A stretch of 64,000 bases of DNA from JBEKHT01 sp050012135 (GTDB lineage: Bacteria; Chloroflexota; Anaerolineae; Anaerolineales; RBG-16-64-43), in the NCBI GenBank assembly GCA_050012135.1, contig JBEKHT010000007.1, forward strand, positions 1 to 64,000, read 5' to 3'. Position numbers and translations under genes: made by a program. Below are positions 17,008 to 26,669 of the stretch, piece by piece. Positions within the stretch are counted from its first letter, which is position 1. Every line of letters begins with the position of its first letter. The notes beneath the pieces are model-generated. The model was not told the origin of the DNA. It did no database searches and saw nothing but the letters and a program-made list of their open reading frames with translations.

Positions 17008-18885
17008 ATGATACGCGTAGCTGGATCATGGTTCCACGACGAGCTCAGCCGAACCCTCATCCTGCGGGGAGTCAACCTGGGTGGCAGCACGAAAGTGCCC
17101 TTTCATCCAAATGGTGCAACCCACCTCCGGGCGGGATTCCTGGATCATCGTAACGTTTCCTTTGTGGGCCGTCCATTTCCGCTCGAGGTCGCCGATGAGC
17201 ACTTCGACCGGCTGAGGCGCTGGGGGTTCACCTTGCTGCGCTTTTTGGTCACCTGGGAAGCCATTGAGCATGCCGGGCCGGACCTCTACGATGAGGCCTA
17301 CCTGGAGTTTGTCCGGGCGGTCATCCAGAAGGCGACTGGGCACGGCTTTCAGGTCTTTGTCGACCCGCATCAAGATGTGTGGTCGCGCTTCTCGGGGGGC
17401 GATGGAGCACCCGGGTGGACCTTGGAGGCGGTCGGATTCGACTTGGCCCAGCTCCACGCCTCGGGCGCGGCGATCGTTCATCAAATGCAGGGCGATCCGT
17501 TCCCGCGCATGATCTGGCCAACGAATGCAACCCGTCTGGCCTCAGCCACGATGTTTACCCTTTTTTTCGGAGGGAAGACCTTCGCGCCGGCGACCCAGAT
17601 CGCGGGCGAGCCCGCGCAGGACTACTTGCAACGCCACTACATCCAATCGCTCTGCCAGCTTGGCCAGCGCCTGCGCGACTTGCCCAATGTGATCGGTTAC
17701 GACACGCTCAACGAACCTTTTGCCGGGTGGATCGGTTGGCGCGACTTGACCTCATCCGCAGGAGCGATTCGATACGGTCTCAGCCCCACTCCCCTGCAGT
17801 CGATGGCGCTGGGCGAAGGGATCCCCTGCCCGGTCCAGGAGTGGGCCGTTGGCCTCACGGGTTCACAGCGCAGGAAACTCCATTGGGTCAATCCAGGGCG
17901 GGCACGCGCCTGGCAGACGGGTCACAAGTGCCTATGGCGAGCAAACGGAGTTTGGGATCTCGACGGGAAGGGCCAGCCCATTCTCCTGCGGCCAGAGCAT
18001 TTTTCGAAAGTCGAAGGTCGCCCGGTCCGCTTCGCCCGGGATTTCCTGCTGCCCTTTGCGAAGCGGTATTCGGCCGCCCTTCGCGCGGCCCATCCCGGCG
18101 CGCTGATCTTCTTCGAAGGGGAGCCCGGGCATGCACCGCCGGCGTGGGGTGGAGAGGATCGGGACGGGCTGGCCTACGCGCCGCACTGGTACGACGGCTT
18201 CGTCCTTTTCACCAAGACCTTCCGCCCGCACCTTGCGGTCGATGAGCGCACGAGCGGGCTCATCGTGGGGTCCGGCTGCATCCGGCGCTCCTTCAACGCG
18301 CAACTTGGGCGCCCGCGCCGCGAGGCCGAGAGCCTTCTGGGAGGCGTACCCTCTCTGGTCGGCGAGGTGGGCATCCCCCTGGACCTCGACGGGGGGCGCG
18401 CCTACCGGACAGGCGATTTCCGGCGCCAGGTCGAAGCGGCCGATCGCACCTGCCGTTCTCTCGAGGCAAACCTGCTCTCCTACACGTGGTGGAACTACAC
18501 CGCCGACAACTCCAACGCCAGGGGTGACCAGTGGAACGGCGAGGATTTCTCGATCTTCAGCCCAGATCAGAGGATGGACCCGGCGGCCCCCTTCTCCGGC
18601 GGACGAGCGCTGAACGCCATTGTGCGCCCTTACGCCCGGGCGATTGCCGGCGAGCCGATGCGAATGGGGTTCAACTTGGCCAAACGCGAGTTTAATTTGG
18701 TTTATCGCAGCGGCGGAGCCGCGACTGGACCGACGGAGATCTTTGCGCCCGCGTTGCACTTCCCTCGTGGGTACCGGGTGGAGGTCTCGGACGGCGATTT
18801 CGAGATCCACCCGGAGACCTCGCTTCTCTTGTATCGTCACGATTCCGCCCGCGCGATACATTCCGTGCGACTCACGGCGGAATAG
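17008..18885 (+). CDS. Glycoside hydrolase family 5, endoglycoceramidase/sterylglucosidase-like
   Basis: A 625-aa GH5 enzyme with no obvious signal peptide, so probably cytoplasmic. LILRGVNLGGSTKVP near the N-terminus, FRFLVTWEAIEHAGP-type text, YDTLNEPFAGW (acid/base Glu236) and LVGEVGIPLDLDGG (nucleophile Glu453) resemble the GH5 group containing endoglycoceramidases and fungal steryl-beta-glucosidases rather than cellulases. The long insertion between the two glutamates and a C-terminal beta-sandwich-like region (about 545-625) also fit. The likely substrate is a glucosylated lipid or sterol, which is inference. No transporter or regulator is adjacent. Confidence 0.85.
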   Translation: MIRVAGSWFHDELSRTLILRGVNLGGSTKVPFHPNGATHLRAGFLDHRNVSFVGRPFPLEVADEHFDRLRRWGFTLLRFLVTWEAIEHAGPDLYDEAYLEFVRAVIQKATGHGFQVFVDPHQDVWSRFSGGDGAPGWTLEAVGFDLAQLHASGAAIVHQMQGDPFPRMIWPTNATRLASATMFTLFFGGKTFAPATQIAGEPAQDYLQRHYIQSLCQLGQRLRDLPNVIGYDTLNEPFAGWIGWRDLTSSAGAIRYGLSPTPLQSMALGEGIPCPVQEWAVGLTGSQRRKLHWVNPGRARAWQTGHKCLWRANGVWDLDGKGQPILLRPEHFSKVEGRPVRFARDFLLPFAKRYSAALRAAHPGALIFFEGEPGHAPPAWGGEDRDGLAYAPHWYDGFVLFTKTFRPHLAVDERTSGLIVGSGCIRRSFNAQLGRPRREAESLLGGVPSLVGEVGIPLDLDGGRAYRTGDFRRQVEAADRTCRSLEANLLSYTWWNYTADNSNARGDQWNGEDFSIFSPDQRMDPAAPFSGGRALNAIVRPYARAIAGEPMRMGFNLAKREFNLVYRSGGAATGPTEIFAPALHFPRGYRVEVSDGDFEIHPETSLLLYRHDSARAIHSVRLTAE

Positions 18886-19076
18886 GAACCCCCCCCGGCT
18901 GCAGGCCCGCCGTCCGGCCAAGCGGCCTTGCTCTGAGCGCTTAGCCGGCGGCTCCGTACCCGGGCATGGGTATTCTGCCCGCGATCGGTCTCCTTGAAAC
19001 CTCGCCCAACAGGGATCAGCGCGGGCAGGAGAAGGGAAGTCATCGCGATCGGAGCTTGGCTCCCAGCCGCTGGGGC

Positions 19077-19931
19077 TCACTTGATCTTCATCTTGAGCGT
19101 GAATTCCGAGGGTGCGCTTCCCTGTACAACTTGGACGACATAGTCCTCGGAGGCTGGAAGACCTCCATTGAAATGAGTGGCGTGGCGACCAAGCGGTGCG
19201 ATCTCCCGCCCATCCTCCAATCCATACAGGACGAGCGCCGCCGATCCGGACTTGGATTGGAGATCGAGGGTCAGGGTCTGTCCCGTTTTCACCGGCAATA
19301 GATAGCTGACCATGGGAGCATCCCGCGCGGTTCCGGTAACCGTCAACGGGCTGCTTCCGGGCTGGAGAATGATGGGCGTCACGATCGTGATCGCAAGAGT
19401 GAAGCTGTCTTCCCCATCGGCAGCCGCCACCTCAATCACGTAATCCTCCGATTCCGGAAGCGGGCCCTGAAAGGTCGCCTGGCTCTGGGTTGGTGTCAAG
19501 AGCCAAGTGCCGTCGCTGGAACCATAGATTCCAAGCACCAGGTCGTGGTTCGGGGAATCGAGCGAGACCATCATCTCCTGTCCCTGCAGGGCCGCCAACA
19601 CATAGTATTGAGCCGAGCCGGACGACACCTGCCCGGTCTCGATGGCTTCAGCCCCCTCGGCAGGGAACGAAACGCGCGTGTTGCCGGGGGGCAAGGTGGC
19701 TGGCGCAAGGGACGTCTCCGTCGGCAATACCGTCGGGATACCGGGCGAGGGTGTTGGAGATGGGCTGAGCGACGGCTGCGGTGTCAATGTCCACGTCGCG
19801 GAGAGCGGGGGGGCCGAGGGGCTGGCGGGGCTCACCGGGGTTGGGACGCCGCCGCCCGAGGGGTAGAGGCCGCAGGCGCTGACTGCGAGCGCAACCCCAG
19901 TTGCGGCAATAATGGGAGGGATCGATCGCAT
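19077..19931 (-). CDS. Lipoprotein with two PPC-like beta domains
   Basis: A 284-aa predicted lipoprotein with lipobox VSAC (cysteine near residue 18), a long Pro/Ser/Thr-rich spacer, then two related beta-rich segments (about 85-180 and 190-284). Each contains a YYVLAALQGQ or YLLPVKTGQTL strand and an EDYVIEV or EDYVVQV strand, as in bacterial pre-peptidase C-terminal (PPC) domains. These domains usually accompany secreted enzymes, but none is present here. The start ATG at 19931 gives the signal peptide directly after the charged residues; the frame from 20612 is not supported. Confidence 0.75.
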   Translation of the reverse strand: MRSIPPIIAATGVALAVSACGLYPSGGGVPTPVSPASPSAPPLSATWTLTPQPSLSPSPTPSPGIPTVLPTETSLAPATLPPGNTRVSFPAEGAEAIETGQVSSGSAQYYVLAALQGQEMMVSLDSPNHDLVLGIYGSSDGTWLLTPTQSQATFQGPLPESEDYVIEVAAADGEDSFTLAITIVTPIILQPGSSPLTVTGTARDAPMVSYLLPVKTGQTLTLDLQSKSGSAALVLYGLEDGREIAPLGRHATHFNGGLPASEDYVVQVVQGSAPSEFTLKMKIK

Positions 19932-20354
19932 GCGATGGCTCCATCGGCGGGACGGTTCCGGTTGGGCGGTTCGGGCCCCCATCCCGAGGCCGGTGCTTTC
20001 CGACACCCGACTGGAAGGGTGGAAGCTCACCCTGATTCTGGCGGGCATTCGGCGCCCGGGAGGGAGAGAAGGCAGTGGCTGCAAGGCGTTCAACGACCCC
20101 GATCTAGGTTCCGCGGGAAGCCCCGTCCATGAGGCGCCTCGAGATTGTATACCACGAAGATGGCAGCCGGGAAACGTTGGTCCAGGGGCGCTGGGGATGA
20201 CGCGGGAGGTCAAGCTTCGCCTATCGGCCAATGAAAGCGAGATCGCATCCCGTGACGCCACCCCTCGATGGGGGGGAGAAAAGAGAATTACAATCGGCAA
20301 GAAAGCGGGCTGAGGAAATCCCTCGGTTTTCAACGAAGAATTTGAGGAGGCTTG
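19932..20354. other. Divergent intergenic region
   Basis: About 420 bp between the lipoprotein gene and the cupin gene. A TACAAT hexamer at 20290-20295 is a weak -10 candidate for the cupin gene. No other element is recognised. Confidence 0.35.
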
Positions 20355-20735
20355 GTGACCGGATATGCGGGTTCGATCGAAAAAGAAACTCTCAAGAACA
20401 AGTTCTTTCGTCGCGTTCTGTTCACCGGAAAACATGCCCAATTGGTAGTCATGTGCCTGCAGGGGGGCGAGGATATTGGCAACGAAGTTCATCCCGACGT
20501 GGACCAGTTTTTCCGCATCGAAACAGGCGAAGCCAAGTTCGTATTCAATGGAAAGGAAGAGCACGTGGTCGGCGAGGGCGGAGCGGTCATAGTTCCTGCC
20601 GGCACCTACCACAACGTGATCAACACTTCGAAGACCAAGCTCCTCCAGCTGTACACAGTCTACTCACCGCCGAACCATCCCGACGGCACGGTGCATCGGA
20701 CGAAGGCCGAAGCCGAGGCCGCGGAGCACCACTAG
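20355..20735 (+). CDS. Cupin domain protein
   Basis: A 126-aa single-domain cupin. The two conserved cupin motifs are visible: HPDVDQFFRIETGEAKF (metal-binding histidine and glutamate) and VPAGTYHNVIN. The function (enzyme, isomerase or sensor) cannot be read from this. AGGAGG at 20345-20350 is the ribosome binding site. The GTG at 20355 has a 4-nt spacer and is my choice; a TTG at 20352 is also in frame but nearly touches the binding site. The gene ends in TAG. Confidence 0.85.
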   Translation: MTGYAGSIEKETLKNKFFRRVLFTGKHAQLVVMCLQGGEDIGNEVHPDVDQFFRIETGEAKFVFNGKEEHVVGEGGAVIVPAGTYHNVINTSKTKLLQLYTVYSPPNHPDGTVHRTKAEAEAAEHH

Positions 20736-21226
20736 GCGGCCGGAGAGCCTGGGCCGAGGACCGCGCCATGGGCATGCGCGGGTAGCAGACGAGTTGCCCT
20801 CTTTGAGAGCCCCCCGCCGGGCCGACCGGCCGGGGGGCGGCAGAGCGGCCCCCCGTGGTCCAGGGGCTTTCTCGCCGACTCCGGTTCCCCCTCACGGCTG
20901 CGGATCAGATTCCCAGGGGGACCTTGTCCGTCTTGAGATCGGGTCTTTCCGCCCAACCGACCCATGGGTCTGCGGAAGTGCAGGACGTCTTCGTGAGCCA
21001 CAGGCCCCGGCCATGACCTGAGATGTGCCTCTGGACCATTCCCTTCGGAAGCTTTGGCTGCCGAACGCTTTGATCGGAGCGGCTTCTCAGTCCGACTCTT
21101 CGAGTGCCAGGCTCTTCGCCTCTGTGGCCTTCGGCCCGAGAGGCCGGAGGATCACCGGGAGACTCCCGGTTTGCTCAGTCCTCGCGGCAGCAGATCCAGT
21201 TCCACTCATCTCACCGGAGGTAATCC
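20736..21226. other. Intergenic region
   Basis: About 490 bp between the cupin and the ABC transporter genes. Short frames exist but none has recognisable protein features. A GGAGG site for the next gene lies at its end. Confidence 0.35.
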
Positions 21227-21997
21227 ATGCCGCTTGAGAGAGCGCTCATTCGGACCGACCACTTGGTTAAGAACTTCGGCGACAAGTCGGCCGTGCGCGA
21301 CGTAAGCTTGACGGTGCAAGGTGGCGAGATTTTCGGTTTCCTTGGACCCAACGGAGCCGGAAAAACGACCACCATCAAGATGATCGTTGGGCTTCTGCGG
21401 CCCACCACCGGGTGGGTGGAAGTCGCCGGGCATGATGTCCAGCGCGAGATGAGGCTGGCCAAGGCCGCCTGCGGCTACGTTCCGGACGAGCCGAATCTCT
21501 ACCTCAAGCTTTCAGCGCGTGAGTTGCTGCGCTTCGTGGCCGACCTGTACGAGGTCGATCGGGCTCAAGTGGAGCATCGCATTGAAGAGCTCCTGCGGCT
21601 GTTTGACCTCTCGGAAGCCGCGGATGATCTGATCGATTCGTACAGCCATGGGATGCGCCAGAAGACGGCCCTGGCCGTCGCGTTGGTCCATGACCCCAAG
21701 GTTCTCGTGCTCGACGAACCGACGGTTGGGCTGGATCCGAAGAGCGCACGACTGATCAAGGACATCCTGCGTCAGCTCGCAGAGCGCGGAGCCGCCATCT
21801 TCCTCTCCACGCACATTCTCGAAATCGCCGAGCGCATGTGCGATCGGATCGGCATCATCAACCGAGGCGAGCTTGTAGCGGTGGGGACCATGGGCGAACT
21901 TCGGGCGCTCGGTGCGGGAACCTCGAGCCTGGAGGACATCTTCCTCAACCTGACCGGGGGAGCCGAGTACGCCGAGATCGCCGAGGTGCTGCGATGA
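21227..21997 (+). CDS. ABC transporter ATP-binding protein, ABC-2 type
   Basis: A 256-aa ATPase with Walker A GPNGAGKTT (Lys46), a Q-loop-like region, signature SYSHGMRQK, Walker B VLVLDEPTVGLDP and a switch histidine in STHILE. It resembles ATPases of exporters for drugs, lipids or sodium. The signature SYSHGMRQ replaces the usual LSGGQ, as is common in this branch. GGAGG lies 6 nt before the ATG. Its stop overlaps the permease start (ATGA), so the two are coupled and form one complex. Confidence 0.93.
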   Translation: MPLERALIRTDHLVKNFGDKSAVRDVSLTVQGGEIFGFLGPNGAGKTTTIKMIVGLLRPTTGWVEVAGHDVQREMRLAKAACGYVPDEPNLYLKLSARELLRFVADLYEVDRAQVEHRIEELLRLFDLSEAADDLIDSYSHGMRQKTALAVALVHDPKVLVLDEPTVGLDPKSARLIKDILRQLAERGAAIFLSTHILEIAERMCDRIGIINRGELVAVGTMGELRALGAGTSSLEDIFLNLTGGAEYAEIAEVLR

Positions 21998-23745
21998 GGC
22001 TGAGGGCAGAGCCCGCCTCCCGCTTGGGGCCGGTGGTCTGGAAGCTGATGCGCCTGCAGCTACGGATCTCCATCAGCGGTTTCCGGCATGCTCGCCCGCG
22101 CCAGAAACTTGGAACGATTGTGCTCGTCGTGGTGGTCCTGGCGCTCCTGGTCGGGGCCTTCCTTGCCAGCGCCGCGCTCCTGCGGTTCCTTCGCTCGCCC
22201 GAGCTGGCCGCCGACATCCCTGTAGCCGGCTTGATCGCGGTTGTGCCCAGCCTGGTCCTCACTTCCGCTTTCCTCGCCATCCTGCTCACCGGCTTGGGGG
22301 TTCTCCTGCAGGGGCTCTACTTGGCGCGCGATATGGAGTTTCTCCTGAGCGCCCCCGTCCCGATCCGGGCGGTCTTCATCTCCAAAATGCTGCAGGCCAT
22401 CCTGCCCAATTTTGGCCTCACCGCGCTTTTCGGGCTACCCGTGCTCTTCGGGTTGGGTGCCTCGCAGGGATACCGTCTGCTGTTCTATCCTCTGGTCGTG
22501 TTGGTGCTAGTGGCACTGGCACTTGCCGCAGGAGGCCTTTCGAGCCTGGTGGTCATGGGAGTTGTGCATGTTGTGCCCGCGCGGCGCGTGGCCGAGGTGT
22601 TGGCCTTTGTGGGGGCAGTCCTCTCGCTCCTTTGCTCGCAGTCGGGCCCTTTGGCAAGCCGTCTGATGTTCGCCAGTGGGCAAGCCTCCCAGGCCTTGGC
22701 CTTGGCCGCACGGTTCAACTCGCCCTGGTCGCCGCTCGCCTGGGCTGGACGCGGCCTGATCGACCTGGGCCAGGGGGAGTGGCTTCCCGCAGCGGGGTAT
22801 CTGCTTCTATCCCTCGGGCTCTGTTCGGTCGTTTTCCTCCTCGCGCTTTCGTCCGTCGAGCGCCTGTACTACAGCGGGTGGGCAGGGATCCAGGCGGGGA
22901 CCCGTGCCAAGCGTCCGGCTCTCGTGGCCCATCGCGCGAGCCTGTCCACGCCCGCCTCCCCAAAGCGGGAGCTCGCTCTTCTCCCCTCCCCGATTCGTGC
23001 CATCCTGGTAAAGGACTTTCTTGTCCTGAGGCGGGATCTGCGCAACATGGGACAGCTGGTGACCCCCCTGATTATCGGGATTGTCTATGCGGTGATGCTT
23101 GTGAGTAACGGAGGCAAGATTGCTCCCGAGGTCATCCCGGCCCCGGCCTGGGCGGTGCAGGCGACTCAAAACGTCTGGCTCTACGGCAATGTGGGCATCT
23201 CGCTGTTCGTGGGGTGGGTTCTCGTATCGCGCTTGGCCTTGATGGGAATCTCCCAGGAGGGACGGAGTTATTGGCTGCTCAAGTCCTCCCCACTGACCCC
23301 CTCCCGCCTGCTGGTGGCCAAGTTCCTGGTCGCCTACCTGCCAACGCTTGCCCTGGGCGAGGGGTTTCTGCTGGTGGTGTCGCTGGTCCAGCGCGCAGGG
23401 GCCGGAACGGTTCTGTTCGGAGCGCTCGTGGTGGGACTTTGCTTGGCCGGGGACTCCGGCTTGGCCTTGGCCTTGGGAGTGGCTGGCGCCAATCTGAACT
23501 GGGAGGATTCACGTCACATGATGTCCGGCACCCAGGGCTGCCTGAGCACCTTTTCCAGTTTCGCCTACATGCTCGTTGCCCTGGGGCTTTTCTTTGCCCC
23601 GCCTGTGCTTCTGCCGCTTCTAGGGGTCTCACAGACGGCAGGACAGGTCCTCGGTCTCCTGCTAGGCGGAGCGGTTGCGATCACCTGTGCCGTCGTCCCG
23701 CTGGTGCTGGTCCTGCCGAGAGTCCCGCTGATCGGTGAGGCCTGA
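21994..23745 (+). CDS. ABC-2 type exporter permease
   Basis: A 583-aa membrane protein with about twelve hydrophobic segments in two halves joined by a hydrophilic region (about 295-345). It is the membrane partner of the upstream ATPase, whose stop codon it overlaps by ATGA. The layout resembles large exporter permeases of unknown substrate. The open frame extends upstream within the ATPase gene, but the coupled ATG at 21994 is clearly the start. The substrate cannot be inferred. Confidence 0.85.
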   Translation: MRLRAEPASRLGPVVWKLMRLQLRISISGFRHARPRQKLGTIVLVVVVLALLVGAFLASAALLRFLRSPELAADIPVAGLIAVVPSLVLTSAFLAILLTGLGVLLQGLYLARDMEFLLSAPVPIRAVFISKMLQAILPNFGLTALFGLPVLFGLGASQGYRLLFYPLVVLVLVALALAAGGLSSLVVMGVVHVVPARRVAEVLAFVGAVLSLLCSQSGPLASRLMFASGQASQALALAARFNSPWSPLAWAGRGLIDLGQGEWLPAAGYLLLSLGLCSVVFLLALSSVERLYYSGWAGIQAGTRAKRPALVAHRASLSTPASPKRELALLPSPIRAILVKDFLVLRRDLRNMGQLVTPLIIGIVYAVMLVSNGGKIAPEVIPAPAWAVQATQNVWLYGNVGISLFVGWVLVSRLALMGISQEGRSYWLLKSSPLTPSRLLVAKFLVAYLPTLALGEGFLLVVSLVQRAGAGTVLFGALVVGLCLAGDSGLALALGVAGANLNWEDSRHMMSGTQGCLSTFSSFAYMLVALGLFFAPPVLLPLLGVSQTAGQVLGLLLGGAVAITCAVVPLVLVLPRVPLIGEA

Positions 23746-24125
23746 ACTACGGATCCGGCGTGGCTCGCGGCAGGGCGGACAGATGTCCAGTCGGTTGAAT
23801 CCTGATCCTCGGGCTGGGCATCCATCGCAGCCGGTCCGTGGAACCGCAGGACTTGGCCAATGCGCGCAGCCCGTTTCTTTCCTCTTCAAGGAGCAAACAA
23901 GCCGAACTGGGCGGCAACCCCACAGCTCCGATCGCCCAGGTTTCCCTCGGGAGACCGAGAGACCCGGGATCCTTGCCGTGCGGCCCTGGCCCTCCCCTTC
24001 CAAGAAGGGCTTAGTCCTTTGGGCCGGTTCCGGGAGCCCATTTGCTTTTGCGGCAAGTTTCAGGGCGTCTTGATAGAATCTGCCTCTCTTGCTCTCCGCT
24101 GTGAAGCGGCTAATAGGCTGGAAAA
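23746..24125. other. Intergenic region
   Basis: About 380 bp before the ABC exporter gene. Apart from the extended -10 listed separately, I see nothing. Confidence 0.35.
24071..24079 (+). promoter_or_regulatory. Extended -10 upstream of the ABC exporter gene
   Basis: TG-a-TAGAAT, an extended -10 element, lies 46 bp before the ATG. The -35 is not convincing. Confidence 0.4.
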
Positions 24126-25916
24126 ATGGGAATCATGAAGCGAATGCCCAGCGCTCTGGACGCCAAGGCGCGGACGGACTGGAAGCGGATGATTCGTCTG
24201 GTCGCTCCCTATTGGCGTTCGCTGGCCATGGCGGCACTCCTGCTCCTGCTCTCCAACGCGGTTGTGCTGGCGCTGCCGTGGGCGGTGCGCTGGTTGGTTG
24301 ACACGGTGTTTGTCTCACACAACCTCGCAGAGCTGAACCGCATTGCTTTGGGGCTGCTGGCGCTGTTCCTGTTGCAAAGCGCCACCGGGGTGGGGAACAC
24401 GTATCTGATCGCGCGCGTTGGGCAACGCCTCATTGCCGATCTGCGGCTGCAGATCCACACGCGAGTTCAGAACCTGCCTTTGCGTTTCTTTGCCGAGCGT
24501 CGCACGGGGGAAATCGTCTCGCGCGTAAGCAACGATGTGACCGTCGTGCAAAATGCGCTGACCGACATGCCGATCAGCTTCCTGAGTCAGCTGACGACCC
24601 TGGTCGGGGGTCTCATTCTGATGTTGGTGATGAACACCCAGCTGGCCCTGCTGATCCTACTCATCATCCCGCCGATCCTCGCGATTGGGATCCTGTTTGG
24701 GCGGCGGTTGGAACGGCTCTCGACGGCGGTCCAAGATCGCCTGGCAGATTCAACGGTGGTGCTGGAGGAAATGCTCTCCGGGATCCGGGTGGTGAAATCA
24801 TTTGCGCGCGAGGACTACGAACGCCAGCGGTTTCGCGGGCAGGTGGAATCGGCCTTCTTGACCGCCATGCGGCGTGCCCGCCTGCGAGCCGTCTTCATCC
24901 CCCTGATCAGCTTCGTCGGCTTTGGCGCGCTTACCTTCCTGCTGTGGTATGGCGGACTCGAGGTGGTGCGTGGCCAGATCACCCCGGGAGAGCTCGTCGC
25001 CTTTCTCTTCTACATGATGATGGTGGCCGGATCGATGGGCGCGTTTGCGGGCCTGTATGCCCAACTGCGAGAAGCGCTCGGGGCTGGGCGGCGCGTGTTT
25101 GAGCTTCTGGATGCCACCCCGGAACCGCTGGATGTGGTCGGCGCCGTCCAACCGGGCCGACTGCTTGGGCGGGTGCGATTTCTTGGCGTGAGCTTTGCCT
25201 ACGATGGCTCTCAACCTGTGTTGCGGGACATCTCCCTGGAGGTAAGGCCCGGCGAAATGATTGCGATCGTCGGCCCGAGCGGGGTGGGCAAGACGACCCT
25301 CGTGAATCTCATCCCGCGCTTCTACGATCCGACCGCAGGTCGAATCGAGATGGACGGCCACGACGTGAGGGACTTCGACTTGCGCGGCCTGCGAGCGCAA
25401 ATTGGCCTGGTGCCCCAGGACACGTTCCTCTTCGGTGGAACGGTCCGCGAGAATATCGCCTATGGCCGCCCGGGCGCAAGTCAAGAGGAGATCCACACGG
25501 CGGCGGAGTCGGCCAATGCGGAGGAGTTCGTCCACCGCCTGACCCAGGGGTACGACACCGTTGTGGGTGAAAAAGGGGTCAAGCTGTCGATGGGCCAAAG
25601 GCAACGCATCACGATCGCAAGAGTGCTTCTCAAGGATCCGCGCATTTTGATCCTGGACGAGGCCACCTCGTCTCTAGACTCCGAGTCGGAGCGGCTGGTG
25701 CAGGAGGCACTCGAACGGCTGATGCAAGGGCGCACGACCTTTGTGATTGCTCACCGGCTCTCCACCATCCAGCGCGCCGAGCGGATCGTCGTGCTCAAGG
25801 AGGGCCGGATCGTGGAAGAGGGGCCGCACGGGGTGCTTCTGGCGCGGGGCGGCCTCTATCAGCATCTGTGGGCGCTTCAATTTGCGGAAGGCGAACCTCT
25901 GACCGCCGAGGCGTGA
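24126..25916 (+). CDS. ABC exporter with fused membrane and ATPase domains
   Basis: A 596-aa half-transporter of the MsbA/LmrA type that works as a dimer. Six membrane helices span about residues 30-310, with the coupling-region text RVSNDVTVVQNAL. The ATPase has Walker A GPSGVGKTT, signature LSMGQRQR (LSGGQ-like), Walker B ILILDEATSSLD and the switch AHRLST. Likely substrates are lipids or hydrophobic compounds. Another in-frame ATG lies at 24135. It is a single gene with its own putative promoter. Confidence 0.93.
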   Translation: MGIMKRMPSALDAKARTDWKRMIRLVAPYWRSLAMAALLLLLSNAVVLALPWAVRWLVDTVFVSHNLAELNRIALGLLALFLLQSATGVGNTYLIARVGQRLIADLRLQIHTRVQNLPLRFFAERRTGEIVSRVSNDVTVVQNALTDMPISFLSQLTTLVGGLILMLVMNTQLALLILLIIPPILAIGILFGRRLERLSTAVQDRLADSTVVLEEMLSGIRVVKSFAREDYERQRFRGQVESAFLTAMRRARLRAVFIPLISFVGFGALTFLLWYGGLEVVRGQITPGELVAFLFYMMMVAGSMGAFAGLYAQLREALGAGRRVFELLDATPEPLDVVGAVQPGRLLGRVRFLGVSFAYDGSQPVLRDISLEVRPGEMIAIVGPSGVGKTTLVNLIPRFYDPTAGRIEMDGHDVRDFDLRGLRAQIGLVPQDTFLFGGTVRENIAYGRPGASQEEIHTAAESANAEEFVHRLTQGYDTVVGEKGVKLSMGQRQRITIARVLLKDPRILILDEATSSLDSESERLVQEALERLMQGRTTFVIAHRLSTIQRAERIVVLKEGRIVEEGPHGVLLARGGLYQHLWALQFAEGEPLTAEA

Positions 25917-26669
25917 CCCGGCCGTCCCGACGGGGTCGGCCGACCTCATCCTGGCTTAGGTTGGCATGAGGCAGTCGCCGGCCCCGTTCGGCCAGCCTGG
26001 AAACCATCGCGGTCCCAATCCAGTTTCTGGACCCCCCAAAGTCCCCCCGCCAAGGAGCACGGCTCGCAGAAGAAGTCGGGAACCAGGCTGGGTGCAGAGC
26101 ACAGCAGCCACCCATGTCCTTGCAAGACCACCTGTTCCGATGCGCCGGCGCAGTTCCGCATCCCGAGGCTGAGCCCGCGGGGACCCCGAAACGCAGACGA
26201 ACGAGTGCGAGAGGCCGGAGGCGAGAACGGAGATTGATGGTTCTGCAAATCGAAGGGTGGGTCGGGTGAAATCGATGCATGGGTCGGCGGACCGGTGGGG
26301 GCTGCTGCTTTCCTGCGGGGTTACCCTTTCGGCTTGAACGAGCCGGCATTCCCTCTTTGGGATCGATCATCACTTGCTTTGTGGAGACTCGCCTCGGAGC
26401 GCGGAGGACAACACTCAGCGGGTTGAGGCCGCGGGTTGCGGGGCCCGGGCCCTGCGGCGATGAAGGCGGAAGGGGATCCCAGATTCAATCCGGTCAAGCG
26501 CCCAGACTCTCCAGCGGATCACGGACGACCTCGGTGCCCGGGGAGGCGGAGTGGGAATCCCCACGGCCGAGGGTGTCCCTGGGTCCCACCCGTCCCCGCT
26601 TCACCGCCTGCCAAAAATCCTGGCTGCCTCTTGGCAGCGCCGGTCCAGGCACTGTCTCCGATTTTGTTC
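25917..26669. other. Convergent intergenic region
   Basis: About 750 bp between convergent genes. The open frames lack hydrophobic or motif structure and look like GC artefacts. I see no RNA gene or repeat. Confidence 0.4.
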
